Under the pieces are notes generated by a model, which saw nothing but the letters and a program-made list of their open reading frames with translations, had not been told where the DNA came from and ran no database searches. Of a stretch of DNA of 64,000 nt, positions 21,578 to 32,031 are shown piece after piece (positions within the stretch are counted from its first letter, which is position 1; each line of letters starts with the position of its first letter). The translations under genes and the position numbers were made by a program. The stretch is taken from positions 8,170,001 to 8,234,000 of the forward strand of contig JAEMBT020000005.1 in the NCBI GenBank assembly GCA_018873245.2, written 5' to 3'. Source of the DNA: Archegozetes longisetosus. Lineage: Eukaryota; Arthropoda; Arachnida; Sarcoptiformes; Trhypochthoniidae.

Positions 21578-22480
21578 ATTCTATAGAGTAGGCCCGGTTG
21601 AGAAAGTGGACAAAACCTATATAGGACAGTTCTACTTGAAGAGTAGTGTACAGTAGTAGGTGTCTCCAGTGCCGGAAACCAGTCGTTCATAAGATAAGGG
21701 CTAAAATTGTAAAAAAGTTTTCTGACTATAACCACTCATTTGATCAATACATCTCAATGACATATATATCATTGGACGCAGTTCATTAAATGAAATCCAG
21801 TGAGATATAAATCATATTAATCGGATGTATAATTTCGAAGTTATAGCCAAAAAATCTTAGGTTAAATCAAGTTAAGTTAGGTTAGGTTAGGTTAAATTAG
21901 GACCCTAATGTAGGTTAGTTTAGCTCAGTTTCGTTTACGATAGGTTGAGTTAGCTTAGATTTGATTGGGTTAGATGACTTTAGATTCACATTGGTTAGGT
22001 TAGTATGTTTCCTTAGAGTAGCTTAGATTATTTAGGTTACAGGGACAGGTTAGGTTAGGTTAGCATAGATCACGTTAAAGAGGCTTAGATTATATTAGGT
22101 ATGTATACAATAGATTATGACTCATGAATGACTAAAAGGTTAGCAATATTTATATAAAAGGTGTTAAAATTGTTAGACAACTCATTTGTTGTCTAACTTC
22201 TGATGAAGATGGATGTCAGAACGATCTTTCCTTTAATTTTCTAAATCAAACATTTTTTACATTAGCTTCTCTACACTAGTGGGCCACGCCCCTATTCTAT
22301 TGTTTATCCAGGTGAAATAACTAATTTACTTAGTGTTTTACAAATTTCAAAATTTGTGTATTTTTGTTAATATTTATTTCCGACATTTCGAAACACTTGT
22401 ATTTTATTCTATTTTATGTGTAGATATTAAAAATGATATTTATATTACGATTCTCAACCGGGCCTATTCTATAGAATTCA
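21578..22480. mobile_element. Probable inverted-repeat element enclosing telomere-like repeats
   Basis: gtattctatagagtaggcccggttgagaa at the left (from 21578) returns as its complement at 22453-22480 with three differences. The inverted ends are about 30 bases long and GC-rich against the background. The interior has no transposase but contains the degenerate TTAGG array. A short perfect hairpin (gttagacaac..gttgtctaac) lies near 22170-22200. Confidence 0.5.
21856..22110 (+). repeat. Degenerate (TTAGG)n telomere-type repeats
   Basis: Runs of TTAGG units (best at 21877-21900 and 22048-22065) with many degenerate units such as ttaaattagg, gtaggttag and ttagattat between them. TTAGG is the canonical telomere repeat of most arthropods. 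The array is interstitial, far from any contig end visible here. Confidence 0.7.
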
Positions 22481-22895
22481 CAACCCGCGACAGCGCAATT
22501 GACAACGGAGTAGCAATTTTGTTGAATAAGTAAGCAAAACTCAATTTAACTAATATACAATGACTGAAGTTGAGTTAATACGAACCTTTTTTTATATCAA
22601 ATATTTGATAGACTTTTGCTTTCAACACAAAAATGTTTTAAAATATGATAATAACGTATTTTGTTTAGTATGCTTTGCAGTGTTCGAGCACGAATCATTT
22701 GTGATCCATTTGTTCATATCTGTAGTGAGTAATATACAGTTGGCGGGACTAAGACAAGTACGAGTAAAGAAAATGAATCAAAATTGAAAAAATCACTCAT
22801 TTTTTATCAATAATAACCAAATATTTTTTAAAAATATAAAATTTAATACTACTACTAAGTACATATTAAAAAACCGTCATTCTTTAAAATTTAAT

Positions 22896-23100
22896 ATATG
22901 TTAAAAAAACGGAAACATAAATGTATACCATGTAATAGAATAATAACAATTTCTAATAAAATAAATCATGAAGAAACTGAATTTCATATAAAGAAAACAT
23001 TAACTTTTATAATGAAAAAAATAAATGTAAAACCTGTTTAAATGAATATAAAAGAGAAAAAATAGAACGCAAAGTTTGTAAAATATTAACAACTATAAAT
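22896..23100 (+). pseudogene. Zinc-ribbon-like frame of the outer Polinton-like element
   Basis: A short frame reads RKHKCIPCNRIIT, then after a frame break NKCKTCLNEYKRE, giving two CxxC pairs as in zinc ribbons. A second copy of the first half (RHKCIPCNRIIT) lies at 24487-24560 in the inner element. Recurrence in two independent elements supports a real small element gene, now broken in both. Function unknown. Confidence 0.4.
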
Positions 23101-23280
23101 TATTATTTATAAACACATGGGGTTTGAATTTTTAATTCTAGAATTAATAAGTTAATAAAAAAATTAGTGAAAACAAAAGATGAAATTTTAAATCAAATTG
23201 AAAAAATTAAATACAAGGATATACAAAACGTTTTAAAGGTCAAGTTTATTAAAAGACATTGAGATGAAATACATATATGA

Positions 23281-23698
23281 CTATTCGAAGTAGTCCCCAT
23301 TAGCTTCTATGCAATGCACCATTCGGACCCTCCACTTGTCGAAGGCCTCCCGCCAGGCCACTTTCGGAATGCTCTCAAAATACCCCAAAACGGCCGAATC
23401 AAGTGCTTCCTCAGACTGAAATGTCTGCCCACGAAGATTTTGCTTCAGGTTTTTGAACAACCAGAAGTCGCACATTGCGAGGTCAGGTGAATATGGCGGG
23501 TGCGGAACGATTCTGATCTTATTTTTGGCCAAATACTCTAAGGTCATGTTCGGGGGGTGACTGCTCGCATTGTCACGATGCAAAAGCAGACCCTTTCTGG
23601 AGGCGTTTTGAAAGATCCGGGGCAGACACTTAGTGATGTACCAGAGAATCGTAACACTCCTCTGTACTTCTAATTTGATCGTTTCGACCAGTCCCGAT
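23281..23698 (-). pseudogene. mariner transposase, C-terminal part
   Basis: Second part of the transposase of the mariner element. It begins exactly at the target-site copy ATCGGG and ends at TAG 23281-83. Motifs: HRDNASSH (second catalytic Asp), YSPDLAMCDFWLF (third Asp region) and the usual tail. It joins in frame with the part at 30132-30745; together, counting the six target bases once, they make 344 codons including the stop, the normal mariner length. The only coding lesion besides the insertion is one TGA near the N-terminus. Confidence 0.9.
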
Positions 23699-23901
23699 AG
23701 TAATTTATATATGGCGATTCTGGGGCTTATGACTATACAAGTTAATAAACTCTATTTTCATATCATAAATTTAAAAAATAACTTAACATTATATAAAAAT
23801 AAAAAACATAATTCATACCTTTTTAACTCCCATCATTTTCAACTAACAACATAAAAAACTTAACTGAAAACCATGAAAAAACATAAAATTACAAATGGGA
23901 A

Positions 23902-24345
23902 AGCTGGGGCGTACGTGCTCATACTTTTCGTACTCTCTAAAATTAATAAATAGCTAATTTTCATCAAATAAATGGTTAACAAATGGTTAATAAAAGCTTT
24001 AAATCAAACGAAAAAGCTGGGACAGTACAATTCATACTTTTCTTACTCCTCTAAAACCTTTAGTAAAAACACCAAAAGTTGAAATTTTCATATCGTTTAA
24101 TGTGGAATTTAAGCTAAAATAATGCAGAAAGTCGTCTAAAATCATCATGTTTTACTATTAATATTCTGGGACAGTACGAATTCGTACTATTCGTACCCCT
24201 ATAAAATCATTAAAAAAAAGTAAAGTTTACATATGGTTTAACATGGAATTTAAGCTAAAAACTTCAGAAAATCACCTAAAACTATTGTAATTTTCTATTA
24301 ATATTCTGGGACACTACGAACTCGTACTTTTCGTATTCCTCTAAA
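23902..24345 (+). repeat. Four imperfect tandem repeats near the left end of the inner element
   Basis: The block gctgggacagtac..tcgtacttttcgtact.ctctaaaa occurs at about 23902, 24014, 24166 and 24307, spaced 110-150 bases apart, with a second conserved block (tggaatttaagctaaaa) between later units. No coding frame. Subterminal repeats of this kind can serve replication or protein binding in linear DNA elements, but that is inference. Confidence 0.6.
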
Positions 24346-24801
24346 ACTATTAATAAAAACACTAAAAGATAAAGTTTTCACATGAAGAAATAGCGTTTGG
24401 CTTAATAAAATTAATGAAAAAAGTCATTTAGAAATTATCCCTAAACAACAAAATTTGACCTGGAACAGCCATTTAAAAAACTCATCTCACTAAATGAAGA
24501 CATAAGTGTATCCCATGTAATAGAATAATAACAAAAACAGAGAATTTCATATAAACAATTCAACTAAGAGATTCAAGTTGTATATGCTTTTCTTTAATAG
24601 TAGCTTTTACTTTCTTACGTATTTTCTGCGCCAACACTAAGAATTTTATTGACAACCTTGAAAATGTCTTATGGCATCAGACATTACATACATTCACTAC
24701 TTTATTGCATCCAAAACAGACGTTCATTTAAATCATTTTCAATGTAATTTTTAATTAAACTAAAATGCTTTGACATGAAAATAGATAGAAATTGTAACAT
24801 T

Positions 24802-25460
24802 TTAAAATTTAGGATAGAGTTTAACAAATTTATAAAATGATATTAAGAATGAACGATAAGATCGAGACCAGTGAATATCACAGTCTTTAATGAAATCTTG
24901 AATATTTCTTTTTTCTTTTCGGCACATTTGTTTAATTTTTATCAATATTTCTCCAGCTTTATATGCATATTTTAAAGATTCCTTTTGATGATATCCTAAA
25001 TTTTTTTCAATTTGAATAATAATCTAACAAAAATTAAAGACAAAAGTTACTCAAACATTTAAAATTGTGTTTACCATAAAATGCTTACATCTTTTAGATC
25101 ATTCAAGTGTTTAAAATTATTAAAATCTGGAATTATACGAATGCGTTGATGAGTAACTGGTTTTAAACTTTTCTTGATTTCATTTAAAATGCGTTTGGAT
25201 TTTTCTAGTCTTTCATCTTCAGAATTTAATTCTTTAACATTATCTTCATTAAACGTTTTACCATATTTGTTAAAGAATAATTTGATTTTGTTGTTTATCG
25301 CTTTTCTTTTTCTCACTTGCACTGATTTAATAATATCTTTATGTAAATTGATTAAATCACTCCAAAAAATATAGACTTCAATTTCATCACTAATATTTAA
25401 ATTGTTAAAAGATGATAATAATCCACTTGTTGTTCTCTTCCTTAACTCAAATTCGGACAT
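24802..25460 (-). CDS. Two-exon protein of unknown function in the inner element
   Basis: Start ATG at 25460 (MSEFELRKRTTSG), exon 1 25089-25460, donor gat|gtaagc, acceptor ttttgttag, exon 2 25023 down to the TAA at 24802-24804. The joined product is about 197 residues, charged and probably helical; the second exon reads KYAYKAGEILIKIKQMCRKE and later DCDIHWSRSYRSF. I do not recognise the family. The long open frame on both sides of good splice signals supports expression in a eukaryotic nucleus. It lies downstream of the polymerase remnant on the same strand. Confidence 0.5.
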
Positions 25461-26197
25461 TTTGATGATTCTCAAAAGACGCATTAAAATAAGTTGTAAA
25501 ATAACTTTAAATATTTTCAATATGTTGTGTTGAAAAACCTTGATTTCTTTTATATTCAATAAATTTACAAAGTGAATGTGTTTGATGTTACGTCATACTT
25601 ATAGCTAAAGGCTACACGTGACTTGAATAATTAATTTTAATTAAAAAGGACCCTTAATTTTAAGAAAACCCTATCAATATATATATCATTGTAAAGCTTA
25701 TAACGAGCTAAATTCAACAAAACTTGAATTAAAGTTCTATGTTGATCCATTTAAAAGTTATACTAACCACTGTCCATTGACTCCCCCTGTCCTCTAACCC
25801 TTATAATATGGATATCGTTGAAAAGCTTATTTTAATATGAACTCAACAAAAAAGGTTTCATCTAAATGTGACTTACGGTTTTCGAGTTATGAATTTTTAA
25901 GGTACTAATTTTTAACATTATGGGTATAGGAAAAGGTTAAAGTCCAACAAATTTTCATTTTGTAAAATTATTAAAAAATACTTCCTGTCATCGGATTTTG
26001 ATAAAATTTGGTTATCACAAGTGCCTCACTTAATAGTATTTTTGATAATAATTTCAAGACAATTGGATTAATATTAAATTTTATAATGAATTAAAACCTA
26101 TTTTTTAAGTGTTAGACTTAGAAAAAATTTACAGTTTTTCCATAGAATATAATGGAATTCTCATGGAAAATAATGCATACGGACTTTGAAATTTTTC

Positions 26198-29100
26198 CTA
26201 TCTTATGTCACCCCGTATTCTATAATGTCCATGAGCTAATGTTGTATAGCCGTCATCCAATATATATCTTTTATCATCAAAATTATTCAAAGCTACTTTT
26301 GTTTGTTCTATAGTATAAACATTTAATTTTTTTTGACTTTATCATATTAAAACTAGCAAATGATTTAATCTCATTATTTAATACTTCTTTCCAAAGATTA
26401 AGTTGATGATAATTAGTAATATGAGATGGAATACCTTTTTCTCTTTTCTTTAATTCTAATGTATCACCAATTATCAAGTAGCTATACATTTTAGCTCTTA
26501 ATCCAACAATTTCTGGTACTATTTTATCTGCTGTTTCAATTTTAAAACAACCTAATTTCATTTTATTTGTTGGTTTTATTCCAAATTTGTTATTTTCAGG
26601 AAAGTTAGATGTATCAAACCATTTATCAATATCATTCTTTATATCTTCGTAAAAGTCTTCAGTTTTTATCATTAACATTAATCCATCAGTATCTGTTTGA
26701 ATAATTTCAATTCTATCTCCCCATATTGGTTTTAAATAGTTATAAACAAAATCATACATTATCCATTTTGACATCTCTAAAACACAAAATCCAGCATAAA
26801 TAGGTTTATTGTATTTAATTTGTAATCTATTCATATGTAATGCTACAAGATTTTTAGAAAATATTGTTTCTCTTTTAAAGTTAGTTTTTTTAAATATATT
26901 TTAATGCTTTATTTCTTTCACAACAAAACTTTATATCTTGTCTTTTTAATACATTTTCAATAGTTTTACCATAAACAGCATTATTCATAAGTTTGAAGAA
27001 ATCTTTATCTAATTCTGAAGTACTTTCTTATCTAAGTTTAGTATTTAATTCAATATAAGGATTTGTGAGAGTGGATTTTTGTATAGCGAAATAACAACTC
27101 AGACTTTAACAATTAACAATCTTTATTAAAATATAAATTGAATGATAATACATAAAGATTTAAAAGTATCGCACAGAGTCTAAGCTCTCTCGCACTCTCT
27201 TACTAACTCACTTAATTTCTACTCTATTACTCTCTCTTTTTATACTCTTCTGACTAATTAATAAAAGGATGTTTAAGAATATTTTCGAGTTATAATTTTA
27301 AGAAAAGTTATTCCTAAAAAGGGATGTTCAAGCATTCCAGTATTAGATTCCCATAACAATTAATTTCCTATTGTAATTAAATTAGAATAAGAATTTGCTT
27401 TTACAATTAGAGCGAACTAAACAAAACCTTTTATAGTCATAACGAAATAAGAGTTTTACTTTCATTCTCATAACAAATAGAAAGCTTACAAAACAAATTA
27501 AAATACTTTTTGTTTTAATATAACAGATTTAACCAAGCTTTTTGTTCGTATTTTATTGCACAGTGTATTTTTTTTAATTATTAGACCATGTTGAATAGCT
27601 TGTTTTAATGTTCTTTAATCACAAATTAATCCTTTTTTATCTTCCAAACTTGTGGCTAATTTTCTAGATTTTTAGTTCTTTTTATTAACTAATTTCTTTT
27701 GATATAGTGATAAATCATCATATTTTATCTCTTTATGAATAGCAAAGAATGAATAATCATTATGCCTATCATGTAATCCTTCAGGATAACCTAAATTAAC
27801 TTTTAAAGTATAACCGATATCAGAATTATTATCAATTTCAAGTATATTATTATATAAATAATCTAATTCATTTTCATTACACCATTTAAATCCTCTATAT
27901 GGTAATTTGAATTGCATAGCATAACCATATAAATTATTAGCATCAACAGGAACTAAATAAATTATTTCTTTATCTGGATCATAGTTTATCATGTATTTAT
28001 TATTAGCTTCAGCATATCTTCTCATAATACATGATAACATATCCTCCCTCTTATTTCTTCCATAAACATTAATAACATATCTTTATCTGTTATTAATTCT
28101 AATTCAACTCCTGTAAATTTTAACATTGAATCCCAAGATAAACCAGGAGTAGACACATAATGGCATGGATCTAAACCATAATATTTCCTTGATGAAATTC
28201 TAAATGATTCAAAACAATCAGCTAATATTAAAACATCACAAGTTAAATACAATTCCATATAATCCTTAAATGTTTTACAATTAAAATATTCCCATAACTT
28301 TTTTCCTCTTTCATAGTCATTAATATCTATATTTGTTTCTTTAAGATTATCATAGAAATCTTCATAATTTGGAAACGTTTTATAACTTAATTTATCAAAT
28401 CTAAATATGAATAAGGAAATACACCTTTTTTAACTAATAATTCTTTTAAACTATCTGGTTGGTTTTCAAAATAATTAGTTAAATTCTTAAATCCATTAAT
28501 TCCTACTTTTTAATATTTGCTGCTTTATCAATTGATTTTAATAAGAATTTATATGAATCTTTAAATTCAAATTGAATATTTGTTCCTTCAATTCCAACTC
28601 TAATTGAAATATATTTTTCTTCAGTTTGAGACATAATTTTAATATTTTTATCAATTTTATATAATTTTCTAATAAAATGTTTGAAATCATAACTAATTTC
28701 ATTATGAAAAAATATAGGAATTTTTAGTGAAGTTCTAACTTTCAAATTACAAGATTGATGTGCTGCTCCTCTAAACTTTCCAGTGATATGACAATGATCT
28801 CTTACTTTCAGATCATTATTATTAAATTCTTTATTACAAAAGTGACATTTGTTTGAATTATTAAAATTTAATAACACATTATCATTAAGTTGTGGTAATT
28901 TATTTATTTATTTATTCTTTCAACAAGTATCTTATCTAACTTTCTACCTTCTTCTATTAAACTTTGAATAAAATTATTAATTGTATCTTTTGCAGAAGAA
29001 CCAGTATATATGTTAGAATTCTTATAAAACTCACTTAAAGCAAGAAAACTATAAGAACAAGCTTCATGTTTTTGTATTATAGTTTTATGTTTTACTTTTC

Positions 29101-29541
29101 TCAATACTGCTTCTAAATCAGCATAATAAACTAAAGGAGATCTAATAGTTTTATGAATATTCTTAAATTTTAATATATTATTATTTTCATCAGGAAGAAT
29201 CGGAATAGCTTTTTCATTATTTAAATAATTATCACATAAATCTATGTCTATTAAATATTTTAATACTTGAAGTATGATAGAAACATCTATCACAAATAAA
29301 ATAATGTTCATGTTTAGTTATTTGATTTCTAACTAATCTTGACAAATTATTAATATAAACATAATGAGATTGATTTTCATTTTCTAATAATAATAAGTTT
29401 ATATGATCTGCCTTGTTTTCATCTCTAGAGTAAGTTAGATTAGGTTTAATATTTTTATTATCAATAATATATAAATTTATTGATAAGTTATTCTGATTAC
29501 AGAATTTCTTGATATCATCTATTTCAACAGGAAATTTATAT
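26198..29541 (-). pseudogene. Family B DNA polymerase of the inner Polinton-like element, broken
   Basis: Protein-primed type (organellar/viral) DNA polymerase, scattered over several open segments (28904-29311, 28503-28877, 28022-28258, 27672-28040, 26283-26834). Recognisable parts in order: a CxxC/HCHITGKFRG zinc-finger block like phage endonuclease VII, the DANNLYGYAM motif, an NNAVYGKT block and the QTDTDGLM motif with the catalytic Asp pair. It ends at TAG 26198-26200. The N-terminus is missing: similarity stops near 29541, next to the divergent MGN frame. Several frame breaks and the solo LTR at 27064-27525 make it non-functional. Confidence 0.85.
27064..27525 (-). mobile_element. Solo LTR inserted in the polymerase gene
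   Basis: 462 bases that, read on the minus strand, begin TGTTATATTAAAAC and end CTCTCACA (TG..CA ends), flanked by GATT on both sides (27060-63 and 27526-29). On that strand there is a TATA box (tataaaaagagag, about 27230) and further on an AATAAA (about 27120). Polymerase coding sequence continues without loss across the insertion. No internal retrotransposon sequence remains, so it is a solo LTR left by recombination. Confidence 0.8.
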
Positions 29542-29574
29542 TAAGTTTCGAATTTTTTTAATATTTTAGGAATT

Positions 29575-30138
29575 ATGGGTAACATATTTTCGTCAAAATC
29601 CGACCCTGTATTACCTCAACCTATTGTCACATTTACACGAGGAACCACTACTAAGGATTATAAATTTAAAAACTTGATTAAACACGTAACTGAAATACTT
29701 TCGACACTTGCAACATATGTAAGTATAATTCCTGGCGTTGGAATTCCAGCAAAAGCGGGAATAATTACATATAAAGAAGCGCTCAAATGGATTTATCCAT
29801 TTATTAGTAATCAAAGTGAATTCACATCAGCACTTATTGATGCAAAAATTCAACAAGCATTGGTTATATCTGAATCATCAAAAATAAAAGAAAAAATAAA
29901 AACGATTATGAATCGTATTGAAGATATAAATAACGAAAAAATTACATGTGCCGAAAGAAAGATCTACGCGATTCCAGCTTTGGATTCGTGCGAATATATT
30001 CTCGGATTATTTAGTAACAAAAATTATTATTTATGGAATGCAGTGGTTAAATCGTCACAATTATTAATCGCATTTGTGGCCACTTGTATAGTCATAAGCC
30101 CCAGAATCGCCATATATACATTACTCCCGATGTATTGA
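29575..30138 (+). CDS. Protein of unknown function starting MGN, in the inner element
   Basis: 187 codons, intact. It begins MGNIFSSKSD, a good N-myristoylation signal (Gly2, small residues at 5-7), then a segment with two moderately hydrophobic stretches (about 45-75 and 160-187) and a charged helical middle. The family was not recognised; membrane association is inferred from the N-terminus. It faces away from the polymerase remnant. Its last ~18 codons are the terminal inverted repeat itself (30082-30125) and the stop lies outside the element, in mariner sequence. The original C-terminus has therefore probably been replaced after a deletion. Confidence 0.55.
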   Translation: MGNIFSSKSDPVLPQPIVTFTRGTTTKDYKFKNLIKHVTEILSTLATYVSIIPGVGIPAKAGIITYKEALKWIYPFISNQSEFTSALIDAKIQQALVISESSKIKEKIKTIMNRIEDINNEKITCAERKIYAIPALDSCEYILGLFSNKNYYLWNAVVKSSQLLIAFVATCIVISPRIAIYTLLPMY

Positions 30139-30745
30139 AAAACACGGCGTAAAGAACTTTTCCGATCGTTTTATCCCGTCTTACAAGTTGAGGTGGTGTC
30201 TCATCTTCGAAGACCCAAATCTTCGACTCGGTTCTGGACTTCGGTTCATAATAGTGGACATATGCTTCATCTTCAGTAATGATTTTATCGATTAATGATT
30301 GTATACTATTCTTCCACATCTTCAGGTTCTCCTTGCAGATGTCCATCCGAGCCCTCTTTTGCTCATCTGTTAAGCGATGGGGAACGAATCGGCAAAACAT
30401 CTTGACCCCGAGCTTTTCGTGGACAATATTTTGAATTGATCCGCGACTGAGGCCCATTTTCTCCTCTAACTCATCGAATTTTATTCGCGGATCAGCTCTT
30501 ATTAGTTCTTGAATGGTATCAATGTTTGCATCATTAGTAGCAGAAACTGGCCGACCAGAACGAGGGTGATCTTTGAGTGAGTCCCGTCCGAACCTGAATT
30601 GACGGACCCAATATTTGACCGTAGATAAAGATACTACAGTATTCCCTAAGCGTCGGGTAATCCGGCCGTGAATCTCTGGAGCCACCTTGGTGTCCAATCA
30701 CTCATAATAAATAATGGCCCGAATTCGCTCTCTATTCAAATCCAT
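30132..30745 (-). pseudogene. mariner transposase, N-terminal part
   Basis: Starts with ATG at 30745 (MDLNRERIRAIIYYE), then one in-frame TGA at codon 17 where mariners usually have Trp, followed by an intact helix-turn-helix DNA-binding region (STVKYWVRQFRFGRDSL, DHPRSGRP linker) and the first catalytic block (ITEDEAYVHYYEP). It stops at the Polinton-like insertion; the remainder is at 23281-23698. Confidence 0.9.
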
Positions 30746-30949
30746 TACAGTTAAAAATTTTCTATTGACCAGAATTAATTAAATATTCACAGAATAAAGA
30801 CTAGAAGTGATAATTGACTGATAATCACAGGTTATGATATTGATATGTGAATAAACAAAATGACATAAATTGAATTTTTAAAAATAGTGTAGCACACTAA
30901 CTTTAAAACTTTTTGTATATCCTTGTATTAATTTAAAAATATTTAATTT

Positions 30950-31516
30950 AAGAAGGATTCGAAGAACTTAACTTTAGTTAAGAGACTAACGATTTTATAA
31001 TGACTATGAGCTAAAGTTGAATAACCATCATCTAAAATATATCTTTTATCATCAAAATTACTTAATGCTACTTTTGAATGATTAATTGTATAAATATTTA
31101 ATTTTCCTGATTTTATTATGTTAAAAGTTGTAAATGATTCTACTTCATCATTTAAGAATTTCTTCCATAATTCAAAATCATGTTTTTACTAATATGATAC
31201 GGAACACCTTTTTCACTTTTCTTTTGTCTTATTTGTTTGTTATTATATGCTTTACAAATAGCATGAGAATACATTTTTGATCTTAATCCAACAAATTCAG
31301 GTATAATATTTTCTCCAGTTTCAATTTTAAAACAACCTAATTTCATTTTATTTTTAGAAGTTATACCAAGTGTGTTCTTATTAAAATTTGATGTATCAAA
31401 ACGTTCATCTATATCATCTTTAATATCGTCATAGAAACCTTCAGCTTTAACCATCAACATTAATCTATCAGTATCAGTTTGAATAACTTCAACATTCCTC
31501 CCCGATTTTGGTTTAA
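30950..31516 (-). pseudogene. Family B DNA polymerase fragment of the outer element
   Basis: C-terminal polymerase segment homologous to the inner copy, from the QTDTDRLM motif near 31470 to the end (DDKRYILDDGYSTLAH) near 31020. The open part is 31152-31460. One frame break lies near 31185. The sequence is clearly diverged from the inner copy, so the two elements are independent insertions. Confidence 0.75.
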
Positions 31517-32031
31517 GCTCTCAGCACAAGAGGCGCGTTGGAGAAAATGACATAAATTACACTTATTCACGAGTGATTATCTATAATTGCACTTATAATC
31601 AATAAAATATCGCGCTTACACTTCATGTCTGCAAATGGTAAATATAATTTTATTTTAAAACTTCTGTACAGAAAATTGACACATATCTTTATCATGATAT
31701 CAATATTTCAAAAAATCTCGTTTAACTCCAGGCGTAATCACAATATAACATACTGTACCTATGTAAATTTAAAATAAAACTATAGTGATTAAAAATTGTT
31801 GATATAGTATTAATAAATATTTTGTACTAGGATTTAAGCACGTTAATAAAATTTAAACATTAACGTTATATCTAATAGTTTAGTTTTTCATGCAACAGGG
31901 TAAAATTGTCAGTTTCATCTACAAGTTTAATTTTTAAAATTAATAATGATAAAAAATTGATAACATTAACAGTTTATTTCATAAATTTTTATTATCGTCA
32001 AACAAAACAAGAAATATTAATACAATTATTA
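31517..32031. other. Spacer downstream of the glucosylceramidase gene
   Basis: AT-rich sequence between the polymerase fragment and the GBA stop codon. It should include the GBA 3' UTR. Nothing else recognised. Confidence 0.4.

Larger units (their letters stand above)
23699..30125. mobile_element. Inner Polinton-like (Maverick-type) element, 6.43 kb
   Basis: Ends are 44-base inverted repeats (23699-23742 and 30082-30125, one mismatch) that begin with AG, flanked by a 6-base target-site duplication CCCGAT (23693-98 and 30126-31). AG ends and 6-bp duplications are typical of Polintons/adintovirus-type elements, and the element encodes a family B DNA polymerase with an N-terminal zinc-finger endonuclease-like block. 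No retroviral-type integrase, packaging ATPase, protease or capsid gene was recognised, and 6.4 kb is short for an autonomous Polinton, so it is a deleted copy. From left: tandem repeats, zinc-ribbon remnant, a spliced frame (-), broken polymerase (-) with a solo LTR, and an MGN-start frame (+). Confidence 0.85.
23214..30925 (-). mobile_element. mariner element, interrupted by a 6.4-kb Polinton-like insertion
   Basis: Left end CAAGGATATACAAAACG (23214) and right end, the complement of CAAGGATATACAAAAAG (to 30925), are ~27-base inverted repeats flanked by TA (23212-13 and 30926-27). Removing the inner insertion leaves about 1.28 kb, the standard mariner length. The element sits inside the remnant of an older Polinton-like element. 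Confidence 0.9.
22800..31516. mobile_element. Outer remnant Polinton-like element, split by a mariner insertion
   Basis: Two fragments of one decayed virus-like DNA element flank the mariner copy: 22800-23211 (zinc-ribbon remnant and downstream frame) and 30928-31516 (C-terminal part of a family B DNA polymerase on the minus strand). Both fragments match the better preserved inner element (zinc ribbon at 24487-24560, polymerase end at 26198-26740). With the mariner removed only ~175 bases separate the two parts, against ~1.6 kb in the inner element, so this copy is internally deleted. The polymerase similarity stops abruptly at 31516. Outer ends and target-site duplications were not found, so the left limit is approximate. 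Confidence 0.6.
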
